Shown here in pieces: positions 35,312 through 46,289 of a DNA stretch of 64,000 bases; within the stretch, counting starts at the first letter, position 1, and each line of letters opens with the position of its first letter. The stretch is from positions 66,718,839 to 66,782,838 of the forward strand of contig NC_073691.1 of NCBI RefSeq assembly GCF_029784155.1, given 5' to 3'. The notes beneath the pieces were generated by a model, which ran no database searches, was not told where the DNA came from, and worked only from the letters and a program-made list of their open reading frames with translations. Origin of the DNA: Uranotaenia lowii (lineage: Eukaryota; Arthropoda; Insecta; Diptera; Culicidae). Position numbers and translations under genes: made by a program.

Positions 35312-36190
35312 CCCTGGCCGCAAATATTGACCGATTTCGATGAATTTTAATTCATTGTATAGATAATTTATTCTAGTTTCTCAATATTGAAAAATAAAGT
35401 CGAAATATTTTACGAAATCACCAGTAGCTGATTCCGAATGAAAAAAGTCCCGAAAAAGAGCTCTTTTTAGAATGCTTATAACTTGAGACAGGTTCCAAAT
35501 ATTGCGCTGATTTTATAATATATGGAATTGTCAAGAATAAATCTATCCATGGATGTATAAATTTTTGGTGGTCCAAAGGAAGTTTTGGCCGCTTTCCCGG
35601 AACTTCCGGTAGAAAAAATTCTTACTTCAAAAAAGTCACCCAATTTTGGCTTTGCATCGCTGTATCTCGGTTACCAATGGATCGATTCTCTAAATTCAAA
35701 TTTTAGTTTTTTATCGTTAACATTATTATTATTTTTGTAGAACATAGTTGGTTCCTCAAAAATCTCAGTTGTTCAGTATATGGTAATGAAACTCACATCT
35801 TTTTTGTCATTTTTCAAACTCCACCTCGTGTCGGTGGGTTTACGCGATTTTGTTAGCGTGATTTCTCTAAAATTTGGACTCAAATTGGTCACTTTTTATA
35901 TACCTAGAGATTCATTAGAATCTCCTCTTTCGATTGACATATATTTTGTGTGGTGTTTCGAAAATTTGTAGCAACGTTTTTCGAATTTACTGAAAGCTGC
36001 CAGATTTCAACCAGTTTGGTCCACGTTTTCAACAGGTTGGTGTACAAATCTCGCACCCCTCACGTAGCTGCGGGAGAAACAAATCCTGTAGCTCTCTTTT
36101 TGTCGCTCACCAAATCTACCACCCAACCCAGCAGCAGGAGGAACTGCCGTCTCGCCGCGTGGTTTGTTGAATGATTGTGCTGATGCTGAT
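35312..36190 (+). repeat. Left 880-bp inverted arm
   Basis: The reverse complement of 38187-39066, with only scattered substitutions (for example CTCCACCTCG here versus CTCCCCCTCG in the partner). Open frames of 63 and 74 codons occur identically on both arms and need not be coding. Near-identity implies recent origin or ongoing gene conversion between the arms. Confidence 0.92.
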
Positions 36191-36274
36191 AACGAAATGA
36201 ATGCTTTATTGTTTTAGGAATTGCTTGAATCTTATTTGATTTAATATTTTAATGGATAGGCAACATTTCTAAAG

Positions 36275-37980
36275 TTCAGATTCAGATTACAGATTTCAGA
36301 TTGCAGATTTCAGATTTCAGATTCAGATATCAGATTTAAATTTCAAGATTCGATTTCAGATTCAGATTCAGATTTCAGATTCAGATTTCAGATTCAGATT
36401 TCAGATTCAGATTTCAGATTCAGATTTCAGATTCAGATTTCAGATTCAGATTTCAGATTCAGATTTCAGATTCAGATTTCAGATTCAGATTTCAGATTCA
36501 GATTTCAGATTCAGATTTCAGATTCAGATTTCAGATTCAGATTTCAGATTCAGATTTCAGATTCAGATTTCAGATTCAGATTTCAGATTCAGATTTCAGA
36601 TTCAGATTTCAGATTCAGATTTCAGATTCAGATTTCAGATTCAGATTTCAGATTCAGATTTCAGATTCAGATTTCAGATTCAGATTTCAGATTCAGATTT
36701 CAGATTCAGATTTCAGATTCAGATTTCAGATTCAGATTTCAGATTCAGATTTCAGATTCAGATTTCAGATTCAGATTTCAGATTCAGATTTCAGATTCAG
36801 ATTTCAGATTCAGATTTCAGATTCAGATTTCAGATTCAGATTTCAGATTCAGATTTCAGATTCAGATTTCAGATTCAGATTTCAGATTCAGATTTCAGAT
36901 TCAGATTTCAGATTCAGATTTCAGATTCAGATTTCAGATTCAGATTTCAGATTCAGATTTCAGATTCAGATTTCAGATTCAGATTTCAGATTCAGATTTC
37001 AGATTCAGATTTCAGATTCAGATTTCAGATTCAGATTTCAGATTCAGATTTCAGATTCAGATTTCAGATTCAGATTTCAGATTCAGATTTCAGATTCAGA
37101 TTTCAGATTCAGATTTCAGATTCAGATTTCAGATTCAGATTTCAGATTCAGATTTCAGATTCAGATTTCAGATTCAGATTTCAGATTCAGATTTCAGATT
37201 CAGATTTCAGATTCAGATTTCAGATTCAGATTTCAGGTTCAGATTTCAGATTCAGATTTCAGATTCAGATTTCATATTCAGATTTCAGATTCAGATTTCA
37301 GATTCAGATTTCAGATTCAGATTTCCGATTTCAGATTTCAGATTCAGATTTCAGATTTCAGATTCAGATTTCAGATTCAGATTTCAGATTCAGATTTCAG
37401 ATTTAGATTTCAGATTCAGATTTCAGATTCAGATTTCAGATTCAGATTTCAGATTCAGATTTCAGATTCAGATTTCAGATTCAGATTTCAGATTCAGATT
37501 TCAGATTCAGATTTCAGATTCAGATATCAGATTCAGATTTCAGATTTCAGATTCAGATTTCAGATTCAGATTTCAGATTCAGATTTCAGATTCAGATTTC
37601 AGATTCAGATTTCAGAATCAGATTTCAGATTTCAGATTCAGATTTCAGATTCAGATTTCAGAATCAGATTCCAGATTCTGATTTCAGATTCAGATTTCAG
37701 ATTCAGATTTCAGATTCAGATTTCAGAATCAGATTTCAGAATCAGATTTCAGATTCAGATTTCAGATTCAGATTTCAGATTCAGATTTCAGATTCAGATT
37801 TCAGAATCAGATTTCAGATTCAGATTTCAGATTCAGATTTCAGATTCAGATTTCAGATTCAGATTTCAGATTCAGATTTCGATTTCAGATTCATATTCAA
37901 TTTCAAATTTTAGATTCTAATTTCAGATTCCGATTCAAATTCCGATTTCTGATTAAAGTTTCTGATTAAAATTTCAGAAT
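36275..37980. repeat. 13-bp satellite (TTTCAGATTCAGA)n
   Basis: Nearly perfect tandem array of the 13-mer TTTCAGATTCAGA from about 36350 to 37880, roughly 118 copies. Degenerate shoulders occur on both sides, where units drift to CAGATTTAAATTTC or GATTCCGATTC. Interruptions (TTTCAGATTTCAGA steps, single substitutions such as CAGGTTCAG, CATATTCAG and CAGAATCAG) are concentrated at 37230-37830. It occupies the loop between the inverted arms. The same word in complement (AATCTGAAATCTG) is decayed at 49.85-50.14 and 51.4-51.64 kb. Confidence 0.97.
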
Positions 37981-38186
37981 ATTTGTTACTTGAATCATAG
38001 ATTTTGTGTCTCCTGCAGTAGACACTGCTTGAAATAAAAGAAAAGAATCGTGATAACATTCAAAACAAATGTATCACTGAAGAATTCTAATGATAAAATA
38101 TCTAAAAAGATTCAAGAAGCTTATTTCAATTTGGAAAAATAATCGTTCTCTATTTTAAAATCAAAACATTTACTACGCAAAGAGGC

Positions 38187-39066
38187 ATCAGCATCAGCAC
38201 AATCAATCAACAAACCACGCGGCGAGACGGCAGTTCCTCCTGCTGCTGGGTTGGGTGGTAGATTTGGTGAGCGACAAAAAGAGAGCTAAAGTATTTGTTT
38301 CTCCCGCAGCTACGTGAGGGGTGCGAGATTTGTACACCAACCTGTTGAAAACGTGGACCAAACTGGTTGAAATCTGGCAGCTTTCAGTAAATTCGAAAAA
38401 CATTGCTACAAATTTTCGAAACACCACACAAAATGTATGTCAATCGAAAGAGGAGATTCTAATGAATCTCTAGGTATATAAAAAGTGACCAATTTGAGTC
38501 CAAATTTTAGAGAAATCACGCTAACAAAATCGCGTAAACCCACCGACACGAGGGGGAGTTTGAAAAATGACAAAAAAGATGTGAGTTTCATTACCATATA
38601 CTGAACAACTGAGATTTTTGAGGAACCAACTATGTTCTACGAAAATGATAATAAAGTTAACGATAAAAAACTAAAATTTGAATTTAGAGAATCGATCCAT
38701 TGGTAACCGAGATACAGCGATGCAAAGCCAAAATTGGGTGACTTTTTTGAAGTAAGAATTTTTTCTACCGGAAGTTCCGGGATAGCGGCCAAAACTTCCT
38801 TTGGACCACCAAAAATTTATACATCCATGGATAGATTTATTCTTGACAATTCCATATATTATAAAATCAGCGCAATATTTGGAACCTGTCTCAAGTTATA
38901 AGCATTCTAAAAAGAGCTCTTTTTCGGGACTTTTTTCATTCGGAATCAGCTACTGGTGATTTCGTAAAATATTTCGACTTTATTTTTCAATATTAAGAAA
39001 CTAGAATAAATTATCTATACAATGAATTAAAATTCATCGAAATCGATCAATATTTGCGGCCAGGAG
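38187..39066 (-). repeat. Right 880-bp inverted arm
   Basis: Mirror of 35312-36190. The arm ends at GGCCAGG, after which the two ends of the element are different apart from the terminal CTTTGGAAGG. Confidence 0.92.
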
Positions 39067-39227
39067 AACGTACGTAAAGTGCAGGTCAAATTTATCAAAA
39101 ATAGATTTGTACGGAAATTTTGCGAGCGGCTTTGGAAGGTTAAAAAACCTGAATACCCCTCACATTGAAGGTGTGTGTAGAATGTTGCTCCTATTTTGAT
39201 TTTGGAATTCACCCTTCAGTTGTCAAA

Positions 39228-40229
39228 ATGCCGTCCAAGGAAGAAGAGCAGCGTATCAATATTTTGCTCGCGCATCGTGAAAATCTGAGCTACTCGCACG
39301 CAAAGCTGTCATAACTGCTAAAAGTTGCCAAATCAACCGTTACAAATGTAATTAAAGTGTTAAGGGAACGTTTGTCGACAGCCAGGAAGTCTGGATCGGG
39401 AGGAAATCGAAAACCGGAAGCCGCTGAGACGACAAAGAGAGTTGCCGGTAGTTTCAAGCGAAACCTCTCTCCGAGATGCCGCAAATAAGCTGGGTGTATC
39501 GTCTACAACCGCGCATCGAGCCAAAAAACGAGCCGGACTATCGACTTACAACAAGGTAGTGACTCCAAATCGCAATGATAAACAAAATACAACGGCCAAA
39601 GCGCGATCCCGGAGGCTGTACACGACGATGCTGTCTGCGTGGTAGTGGACGACGAAACCTACGTCAAAGCCGACTACAAGCAACTTCAGGGACAGGAGTT
39701 TTATACGGCAAAAGGAAGGGGAAAGGTAGCAGATATTTTCAAGCACATGAAACTGTCAAAGTTCGCGAAGAAGTATCTGGGTTGGCAAGCCATCTGTACC
39801 TGTCGCTTGAAAAGCAGCATTTTCATAGCTTCCGGGACTGTCAACCAAGAAATTTACGTGAAAGAGCGTTTGAATAAACGTTTGCTGCCTTTCCTGAAGA
39901 AAAACGTTTGTTCCGTACTGTTTTGGCCGGATTTGGCATCTTGCCATTACGGTAAAAAGGCCATGGAGTTGTACACCGTCAACAACGTGCAGATGGTTCC
40001 CAAGGACAAGAACCCTCCCAACACGCCAGAGCTCCGCCCAAGTGAGAAATACTGGGCTATTGTTATGCGGAACCTAAAGAAGACCAAAAACACTGCTAAG
40101 GACGAGCAGCAGTTCAAGGCAAACTGGCTTTCTGCGGCGAAGAAGGTGGACAGGGTGGCTGTACAAAATCTGATGGCAGAGGTTAAGCGTAAGGCCCGGC
40201 AACTCGGATTTGGAAAAGCGGAAGCCTAA
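39228..40229 (+). pseudogene. DD37E transposase pseudogene C, best preserved
   Basis: Transposase of a Tc1/mariner DD37E element, its natural host element being 35020-40354. The start MPSKEEEQRINILLAHREN is at 39228, with one in-frame TAA at about 39312 (in SHAKLS-stop-LLKV). The helix-turn-helix part continues KSTVTNVIKVLRERLS. Two frameshifts follow, near 39465 and near 39630. From 39639 the frame is open to the natural stop at 40229 (196 codons). The catalytic residues are intact: Asp in VVDDETYVKADYKQL, Asp in FWPDLASCHYG, Glu in ELRPSEKYWAIV. Exactly 37 residues separate the last two, which defines DD37E. Three lesions prevent function, but it is the least decayed of the three copies in the window. 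Confidence 0.93.
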
Positions 40230-40368
40230 CCGAATTTTTTTCTAAATTTTATACTAATTAAATTTGAAAAAGAAATTTAATTAGATTTTTAAATCAACGA
40301 TTTCACCGATTTACACGCGTTTCCTCTTGACTATATTTTGGCCGTATCACCCTTCATCAGCGTGATGT

Positions 40369-40470
40369 AATTTTTAGAGGGAGGTGCACCGTAGCGTTAC
40401 GATTTGTGACATACGGAGGAAAGGGGTCAAAAAAGTGCATTTTCGCGTTACGTATTTGATGGATGCCGCC
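40369..40470. repeat. GTTACG-type repeat relic
   Basis: TAGCGTTACGATTTGTGACA and CGCGTTACGTATTTGATGGATGCC reproduce the family also found at 29.7, 44.05 and 57.7 kb, whose ends read GGCATCCATAAATTACGTAACGC. Confidence 0.6.
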
Positions 40471-41257
40471 AAATATTTTTTTTTTAAACTTACCTATTTA
40501 TGAACACTTTTCAAACACTTTTTGGAATGTGACTAGAGAAAACATACCTATTAATATTCTACCCGAAATTCGTTTATGCCAGTTTTGAAGGAAGTAGTGG
40601 ATGTTGAGCTTCTAAAAGATCAAACTTTTCATTTTTGAATTTAAACCACTAAAACGTTTTTTTTTTCATTTAACGTTAATTTTATTTGAATAAGTAGAAA
40701 AATATATAGGTACAAATAAGTTTATAACGTATCATAAGCTTTTTGCTCCGGTTCTCACTGAAAGCTCTCTGTAAATTGATGTTTAACTTTTCTAATATTT
40801 TAGAATCTTTTTTCAATCTTTTTTTGTTTTCCTCTTGAAACTACTTGTTTGCATCCATTGCTTTTGTGATTCCTTCAATACGTGTTCCTGCTGATAGTAC
40901 ATTATTTTTTTCTGGAGTAACGATGTTTCTTTTTTCTTTGTGGTGTCGAAGGAAACTTCACGGGCTGCGAAATTTCTTCAGTTCTTCAGTCATTATTGGA
41001 AGATCGCTAATGTCAATATACTCTGCTTCGAGCAGTTTTTCAGCTGAAACCCTTGTCGTTTGTTCTAATAGAGGAGTAACAGGCTATATTTATTATATAG
41101 TAAATCTTTGTAGAATATAATATTTAAAACTACTCAAAACTAATGTACATAAGTTATTATTTTGTTGTAGTATAAAACTGTTTTTAAATGCCTTTGCAAG
41201 TTGTGTTTTGTTTATTGCTACATCTATAATTTCAATTTGTGCATTGTATTTGATTTT
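40471..41257 (-). other. Possible coding relic downstream of the Jockey tail
   Basis: On the minus strand at about 41090-40850 one frame is open apart from a single stop, with protein-like content (LLEQTTRVSAEKLLEAEY..., then IVTPEKNNVLSAGTRIEGIT). The plus-strand frame 40845-41120 is its shadow. It may be the 3' part of the neighbouring retroelement or a transduced exon. I do not recognise it. Confidence 0.3.
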
Positions 41258-41998
41258 TTACTTACAACTAAAAACTAAAACTATCCTAAAATTAAAGTAA
41301 TAGTAGAGAGAACGAATCTCTGCGACGGAAGACTGCATCGATTTGCCTCTGAAGTTGAAGATGATTTTGTTGGCCATCTCTTCGATCGATTCAATGCCCG
41401 CAATCCGATGAAGATCTTCGGTGCTGTGCCAAGGCGGAAGCCGCAAAATCATTTTCAGAACCTTGTTCTGAATCCTCTGGATGGCTTTCTTCCTCGTCGC
41501 GCAGCAGCTAGACCAAATCGGAAATGCATACATTATCGCTGGTCGGAAAACCTGTTTATATATCAGCATCTTATTCCTCTGGCATAGTCGAGATTTCCTG
41601 TTGATGAGAGAATAAAGAGATTTAGTGTATTTATTACATTTCGATTGAATATCTTCAATGTGATTTTTAAAAGTAAGATTCCGATCAAGTGTAAGTCCCA
41701 AGTACTTCTCGTGATCAGACCATTCTAATGAAACCCCATTAAAAGTTATGGAATGATTTTCATTAGGTTTTAAAAATTTAGCTCTTGGCTTATGGGGAAA
41801 TAAAATAAGTTGAGTTTTGGAAGCGTCAGGAGAAATTTTCCACATTTTCAAGTAATTCAAAAAGGAATTTAAATTTTGTTGCAATCTACTTCGTACCACC
41901 CGTAAATTTCGACCTTTGGCTGAAAGCAAAGTATCATCAGCAAATAATCTTCTACACGCTCTTTTTTTTAAACTCAAAATTAAGTAGTTTTGGTTCAA
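41258..41998 (-). pseudogene. Jockey-type reverse transcriptase, C-terminal part
   Basis: 246 codons on the minus strand. Residues 19-24 are FADDTL, the catalytic FADD box of non-LTR reverse transcriptases. Downstream, STITFNGV-like and HEKYLGLTLDRNLTFKNHIE are typical of the thumb region. LIYKQVFRPAIMYAFPIWSS and IQRIQNKVLKMILRLPPWHSTEDLHRI follow. This order is characteristic of Jockey-clade ORF2. The fingers and palm before FADD and the endonuclease are missing, so the element is 5'-truncated at the catalytic box. The visible frame has no stop, which points to a fairly young or slowly decaying copy. Its 5' edge runs into the AGTTCG-rich block at 42.0 kb. Confidence 0.9.
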
Positions 41999-42610
41999 AA
42001 CCGCACTTCAGTGGCATCCCTCAACTTTGAGTTTGTCTGGGCAATAGCAAAACTAAGTTCTGATAGGCATACTCAATGCTAAGTTCGGCAGCCGAACTCG
42101 AATGTATCCTTTTTTTTCGAGGGTAGCTTGTTTTCAGGGAATTAAAGGATGATTAAGGATGAAATTTGTTGTACCCGGATGTTGCTGTTCCGGTACATTG
42201 CATAGCAATTGCAGAGCGGTGGAAAGTTTTGACACTCCCAGTCAAAGAAAATTCCCGGATGTTACTTCCTACGGGAAGTAAACAACATCCGGAAGTTTCC
42301 GGACATTCCAAGCCGCTCACCGTATGATGACAATGACGGACAGAATTTTACGCTGACACGGTGAACATGCATTCCATTATGAAGTTCCTTCATAGTCTTC
42401 CGGTAATTGTTCCGGAACGACCAAATTTTGCGACGTGTTCGTTGGTTGCAGTTCCAGTTCGAACTGAACTCGCTAAGTGTTTTCAGTCCAACAAAGAGAG
42501 TTCAATTTTTAGTTCATAAGGTCGAACTCAGCTTTGCTCCCTCGCCGAAGAAAAAAAGGATCAATTTTGAGTTCGCAGTTGAGTTTTATTATGAAGAGCT
42601 TTAATTTAAT
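41999..42610. repeat. AGTTCG/CGAACT-rich block
   Basis: AACTCAAAATTAAG near 41970 and AATTTTGAGTTCG near 42562 suggest inverted ends. Between them GTTCGAACTGAACTC, GGCAGCCGAACTCGAA and AGGTCGAACTCAG recur. CCGGATGTTGC...GGAAGTAAACAACATCCGG near 42172-42290 forms a further inverted pair. It is probably a short-word element with another inside it; limits are uncertain. Confidence 0.45.
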
Positions 42611-42620
42611 AACATAATTT

Positions 42621-43106
42621 TTGATTTCCTCTATTTTCTTACAACCACCCTGTTCCATCGGTCATCGGTGTTTTCCGAATTGGCTACTTTCAAGGGATTG
42701 TCTGTGCGCCAATGGCCCTACAGAAATCTGCCCCTCCAGCACGTCTACCTTTATACGCGATAACCGGGCGGTGGCAATCGTTTATCGAACTGGGAAATGG
42801 AACTTCACACGTACCAACCTACTAGTGGGGCACAACTCAGCAAAAGTCCACATCTGGGATCTGGGGAATTTGGGGGGCGCACTCTGTATGTCCCCAATGC
42901 GGAATAAAAACAAAACTTTGAATCTGTTCCAACCTCCAATCGCCCGGTTACAATCCGATAAGGAAGCGAAGATTGTATGGCACTGTTTTGAAGACCTACT
43001 GGAATTGGATCACCATAGGTGTTGTTGTAAAGTTGATTGTCAAAGTGATTCGTCGTTTGATTTAATAAATGATGTTTCCGTCAAAAATTTATGTTATAAA
43101 GAGTGA
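42621..43106 (+). CDS. Unrecognised 161-codon open frame
   Basis: One of the longer open frames outside transposon genes and less AT-rich than its flanks. The middle reads NLLVGHNSAKVHIWDLGNLG, superficially WD40-like, but no repeat of the motif follows. A second frame over 42650-42830 also looks protein-like, so this could be a frameshifted relic. There is no start context, partner exon or homologue that I can name. Confidence 0.25.
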   Translation: MISSIFLQPPCSIGHRCFPNWLLSRDCLCANGPTEICPSSTSTFIRDNRAVAIVYRTGKWNFTRTNLLVGHNSAKVHIWDLGNLGGALCMSPMRNKNKTLNLFQPPIARLQSDKEAKIVWHCFEDLLELDHHRCCCKVDCQSDSSFDLINDVSVKNLCYKE

Positions 43107-44040
43107 TTTGCTCGCAACTCTGTTTATTCAACCAGACACACAGTTCTGGGTTTCAATCTTGACCAATTTTCAAACAAAATAAAATCATTAAAGTTTCATA
43201 TTTTAACGGGAATCCAGTGAGCTATAATTTCCAGTGAAAAACCTCTTGAAAAATTTGTGACGCGAAAAAGGCAGCAACAGCGACTGGAAATGCAACAGTA
43301 TTCCCACATAAAACAAGTGCACTTGAACTTTCGCGCCGCCTTCTGGCTGTTCTATTCCGCCTAGAAAGCCGGAAGCGAAACACGACGGCAAGATAGCTAG
43401 ATATAGGTATAACCTGGTACAACTTTAACAAGATGTACAACTCTTTGCCGGTGTTGTTGTTGTTGCAGCAGATAGGATTCGCTATTGCAAAACTGCCAAA
43501 GGTTGATGGATGAGGTTGTTTTTTTTGGTGGTGGAAGTACAAAGGTGCCCGGCTGGAATCAACTACAGCAACCAGCCTTTTGAGGACCGTTGACGGTAAA
43601 CTTGAACTGGAGAAGGAGCAATTGAAAGTGACACCGAGCTGTGGGTTGTTGGATTTTGGAAGTGAGCTTAAATTTGTGTTTTCGTTCATTACTTGAATCA
43701 TGATATTTACATTTCGACTTGCTGACGCCCCCAAGTAACCATAAGCATTAAGCCATATCTAACCCTTAATCAACGTTAACACGTTCGTCGCCACGCTCAT
43801 TTTGGTAGTTTTGCTAGCCGGGCCCAAAGAAATTTTCAGAGAGAGAAAGCAAAGAGGGAGAACTCCCATATTTGAAACGTGTGGCGAAGCTGAGCGGTAA
43901 ACTCCAGTAAGAGAGCGTCACCTGCTTTTTGATGTGACGGGGCCCCCCAGGAAATACACCCGTCTGCCAAATATGGGTGACGTTGCGACGAACGTGTTAA
44001 ATCAACATTTCTAATGCAAGTTAGCATAATATGAACATTC
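43107..44040. other. No established gene
   Basis: A 170-codon minus-strand frame (43222-43734) begins MGASASRN, as an N-myristoylation signal would. The rest is low-complexity (poly-Ser, poly-Asn, HHQKKQPH) and runs over GTTGTTGTTG repeats. I regard coding as unproven. Confidence 0.35.
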
Positions 44041-44120
44041 ATAAGGCGGCATCCATAAATTACGTAACGCAAAAATGCACTTTTTTGACCCCCTCCCCCC
44101 TCCACTCCACTCCCCCCCAT
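44041..44120. repeat. GTTACG-type repeat end
   Basis: GGCATCCATAAATTACGTAACGCAAAAATGCACTTTTTTGACCCC with a following C-rich tract is the terminal part of the family seen at 40.4 and 57.7 kb. Confidence 0.65.
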
Positions 44121-44819
44121 ACTCCACTTAGTAATACTCGTCAGAACAAACAAAATTGCATTTTTTAAATCAATTGAGAAAAAATAGTAAAATTTCCGGT
44201 TGAATTGAGTTCTTGGGGGTAGATGTACCTCAGAGCAAACTCACCAATAAGTGAGTATACGCGGCCCGGTTTTGCTCATTTCAGCGGACCGGTTTTGGGA
44301 TACACGCTCTTTCGCGCACCGGGCGGTAGCATAATTATTTTTAAATTTAGCATTGCACTGAGAAAACTTTTGCAGAAAATCTTGATAAAAAATTAAAACG
44401 GACCGAGTAAATTTTCGGAGTCGTGCGTGAGTTTTTCAATTTCGCATGCGGTGATTTGCTGGTCAGTGGTAAAGTTCTTTCTATCTTGCGATTACTGGCG
44501 GCGGTTCGACTGTTGGAATATTTATAATTTAAAGAATGGAAGAGTTGGTGAGTTAAAATTTTACATATTAGAACAGCAAAAGAACGATAAATTGAGTGCT
44601 GTTATTTTAATAATATAAATTGAGTTAAGTTTTTTTTAAAAGGAATGTGGAGGTTAGAGAAAAATGGCCGTTCAAAAAAGGAAAATTCTAGTTTTTGGGG
44701 CAAATCCTTTGTTCTTTTGCTCTATTTTCCTTTGCCTTTGCGTTAAAAGATTGGCTTATTAAGGGACTGGATTCCGCTGGGGTTAGCTACTATCCGTGAC
44801 CTTTAAGTTAACATCCTGT
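44121..44819. other. No gene seen
   Basis: GCGGCCCGGTTTTGCTCATT and GCGGACCGGTTTTGGG form a short repeat near 44260-44295. Otherwise featureless. Confidence 0.45.
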
Positions 44820-45410
44820 GAAAACATGCCGCGTACAACATCACCAGGGCCAAGCAGCTTCAATCGACAAGCAAACGGGTCCGGTGGCGGGTGCAGCCGG
44901 ATCTGCGCCGGATAAAATGCGAAGCTTCCAAGTACCGGATTGAAATCTTCGCCACCGAGCCACGGTAGTAGCCGCGAAGATTTCGATCCATGAAGCGATG
45001 GGTATCGAAGCTTCGGTTGGTCAGAATCAATCAAGTGGATCAGTGAATTTTACACACCAGAGAAGATCGACAATATGGAACAAGATTACGCCGGAAACTC
45101 ATGTACTGGCGGAAGAGTGGAATAATGTTGCTGCTGTACATCGTTCTGCTGACCAAGGGTCTGGAGAGCGTTTTAAGCGAAGTAACTGATACATGGGATC
45201 TATGGCTACGGTAGCCTGGCGTTGATCAATCTCATGTTGACGGGACATGCAGTCCCGTACGTTTGAGACAACGAGCAAGACGTTGAAAGATTGAAGTTGA
45301 ATCTGTAAGCCAGCAGTCGAATATCGGGTTGATCGCCCTGATGGAACGCACGCAATATTCGGACGGACCACTGATTCCTGAAATGCGGGATGAGTAGAAA
45401 TTTGAAATTG
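44820..45410 (+). pseudogene. MINDY3: MINDY-3 (FAM188A/CARP) pseudogene fragment
   Basis: MINDY-3 is a lysine-48-linkage deubiquitinase of the MINDY family. Fragments in three frames follow its middle region. MLLLYIVLLTKGLESVLSEV lies at about 45122-45185, then YGYGSLALINLMLTGHAV-like sequence at 45205-45255 after a frameshift, and DNEQDVERLKLN at 45268-45305. IGLIALMERTQYS follows at about 45325-45365. The animal protein has the same order (LYSVLLTKG, then YGHGSQSLINLLLTGHAV, then a Met-Lys-Leu motif, then FLTLMEALRYC). Frameshifts and stops make it non-functional, and no introns lie within the matching part, so a retrocopy is likely. The stretch 44820-45080 has coding-like frames (RAKQLQSTSKRVRW) that I cannot assign to this protein. 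Confidence 0.75.
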
Positions 45411-46289
45411 AACTGCAAAATGCAGGAAAAAGGTAGTTCCTCCAAAAATTAAATTGTTAGCTGCTCAGTTCTTATATTTCAGTGCCTTGGTATGCTCCAA
45501 AATATCTGATAAATTGTGAATTTTACATTCAATCCATGTTCTTAAAAATTAAACTCAAACTTCGAGCTCCTTCTAAAATTAAAATTCAATTCAGTGGTTA
45601 CCAAGCTGGTGAATATAAGACAATTTTCCATTTGATTATTTTGCTATGTTAAATATTTTAATTCGTCAAGCTTACATCTTCTTTTTTTTTATTTCAGTCA
45701 CGGAATAGCTTCACAATAATTCAGATCATTGGTCTATTAGATTATTTTACAAGATTACGGTTATCTTGTACTAAATTTGTTTTAGTATTGTTTAAGAAAT
45801 GATCTGTTTTAAATTGGTAAAATTTATACATATAATAAAATATCATTATAAATTGGAATTTTGATTAAGAGTCAGTATCTGCATCAGGATTGTTCGATCT
45901 TTTAAGCAGATTTTCAAGAGTTTGGATCGTAAGTAGGTTGACGATTTAAGATTGCTTCTAAAGAACCGTACGTTTCAATTTCTTTTTTTGTTTTGTATAA
46001 CAAATATACCTTTATAACCATGTAATTTCACTTCTATGTTCACACTGTAGTGCTATCTTTCAAGATTTTAACACTTGCCAATCAATCATACAGTTAAGTA
46101 AAGGTGTTTAAAGATCATCATTATGGAAATCTAGCAGTGTTTACGGAATCCAATTTGCTTAAAAGCTGCAGTAGAGAACTAGTGTTTCCTTTATCAGAGT
46201 GGAGGAATTTCATTGATGAAACTTAATTGATTTTTAGAAGGAGGTTGTTTTTATTTAAATTATTAAGTCTGACCTATCTTATCTGATTT
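45411..46289. other. No gene seen
   Basis: AT-rich and without repeats that I could match within the window. Confidence 0.5.

Larger units (their letters stand above)
35086..39139. mobile_element. 4.05-kb TTAA-flanked palindromic element with satellite core
   Basis: Begins CCTTCCAAAG and ends CTTTGGAAGG, with TTAA on both sides (35082-35085 and 39140-39143), which fits a piggyBac-type target duplication and CCYT-type ends. Inside are a unique left segment (35086-35311) with two ..TTCGGGTC-ATATGACCCGA.. palindromes, a left arm, a 13-bp satellite, a right arm, and a short right segment (39067-39139). It encodes no transposase. The two arms are nearly the same length and almost identical, so transcripts would form a very long hairpin. 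Confidence 0.9.
35020..40354 (+). mobile_element. DD37E element C, split by a nested insertion
   Basis: The left end AAGGGTGGTACGGTCAAAAT (35020) and the right end, complemented, AAGGGTGATACGGCCAAAAT (ending 40354) are matching inverted termini 5.3 kb apart. The transposase occupies only the last kilobase. The extra length is explained by the TTAA-flanked insertion at 35086-39139: removing it and one TTAA leaves about 1.28 kb, the usual size of a DD37E transposon. The left side is preceded by TA (35018-35019); on the right CA follows, so the TA duplication has decayed. Confidence 0.88.

Noticed and set aside
35780..36174. Two open frames in the left palindromic arm, duplicated on the right arm
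   Set aside because: Their preservation on both arms follows from arm identity. The translations have no motif and the two frames overlap.
40845..41120. 91-codon plus-strand gene
   Set aside because: The opposite strand carries the more protein-like reading and lies next to a minus-strand retroelement, so this is probably a shadow.
42621..43106. WD40 protein suggested by GHNSAKVHIWDL
   Set aside because: Only one such stretch, with no repeating WD unit. Kept only as an unrecognised open frame.
43222..43734. 170-codon minus-strand frame beginning MGASAS
   Set aside because: Dominated by Ser, Asn and basic low complexity over simple repeats; no homologous family or splice support.
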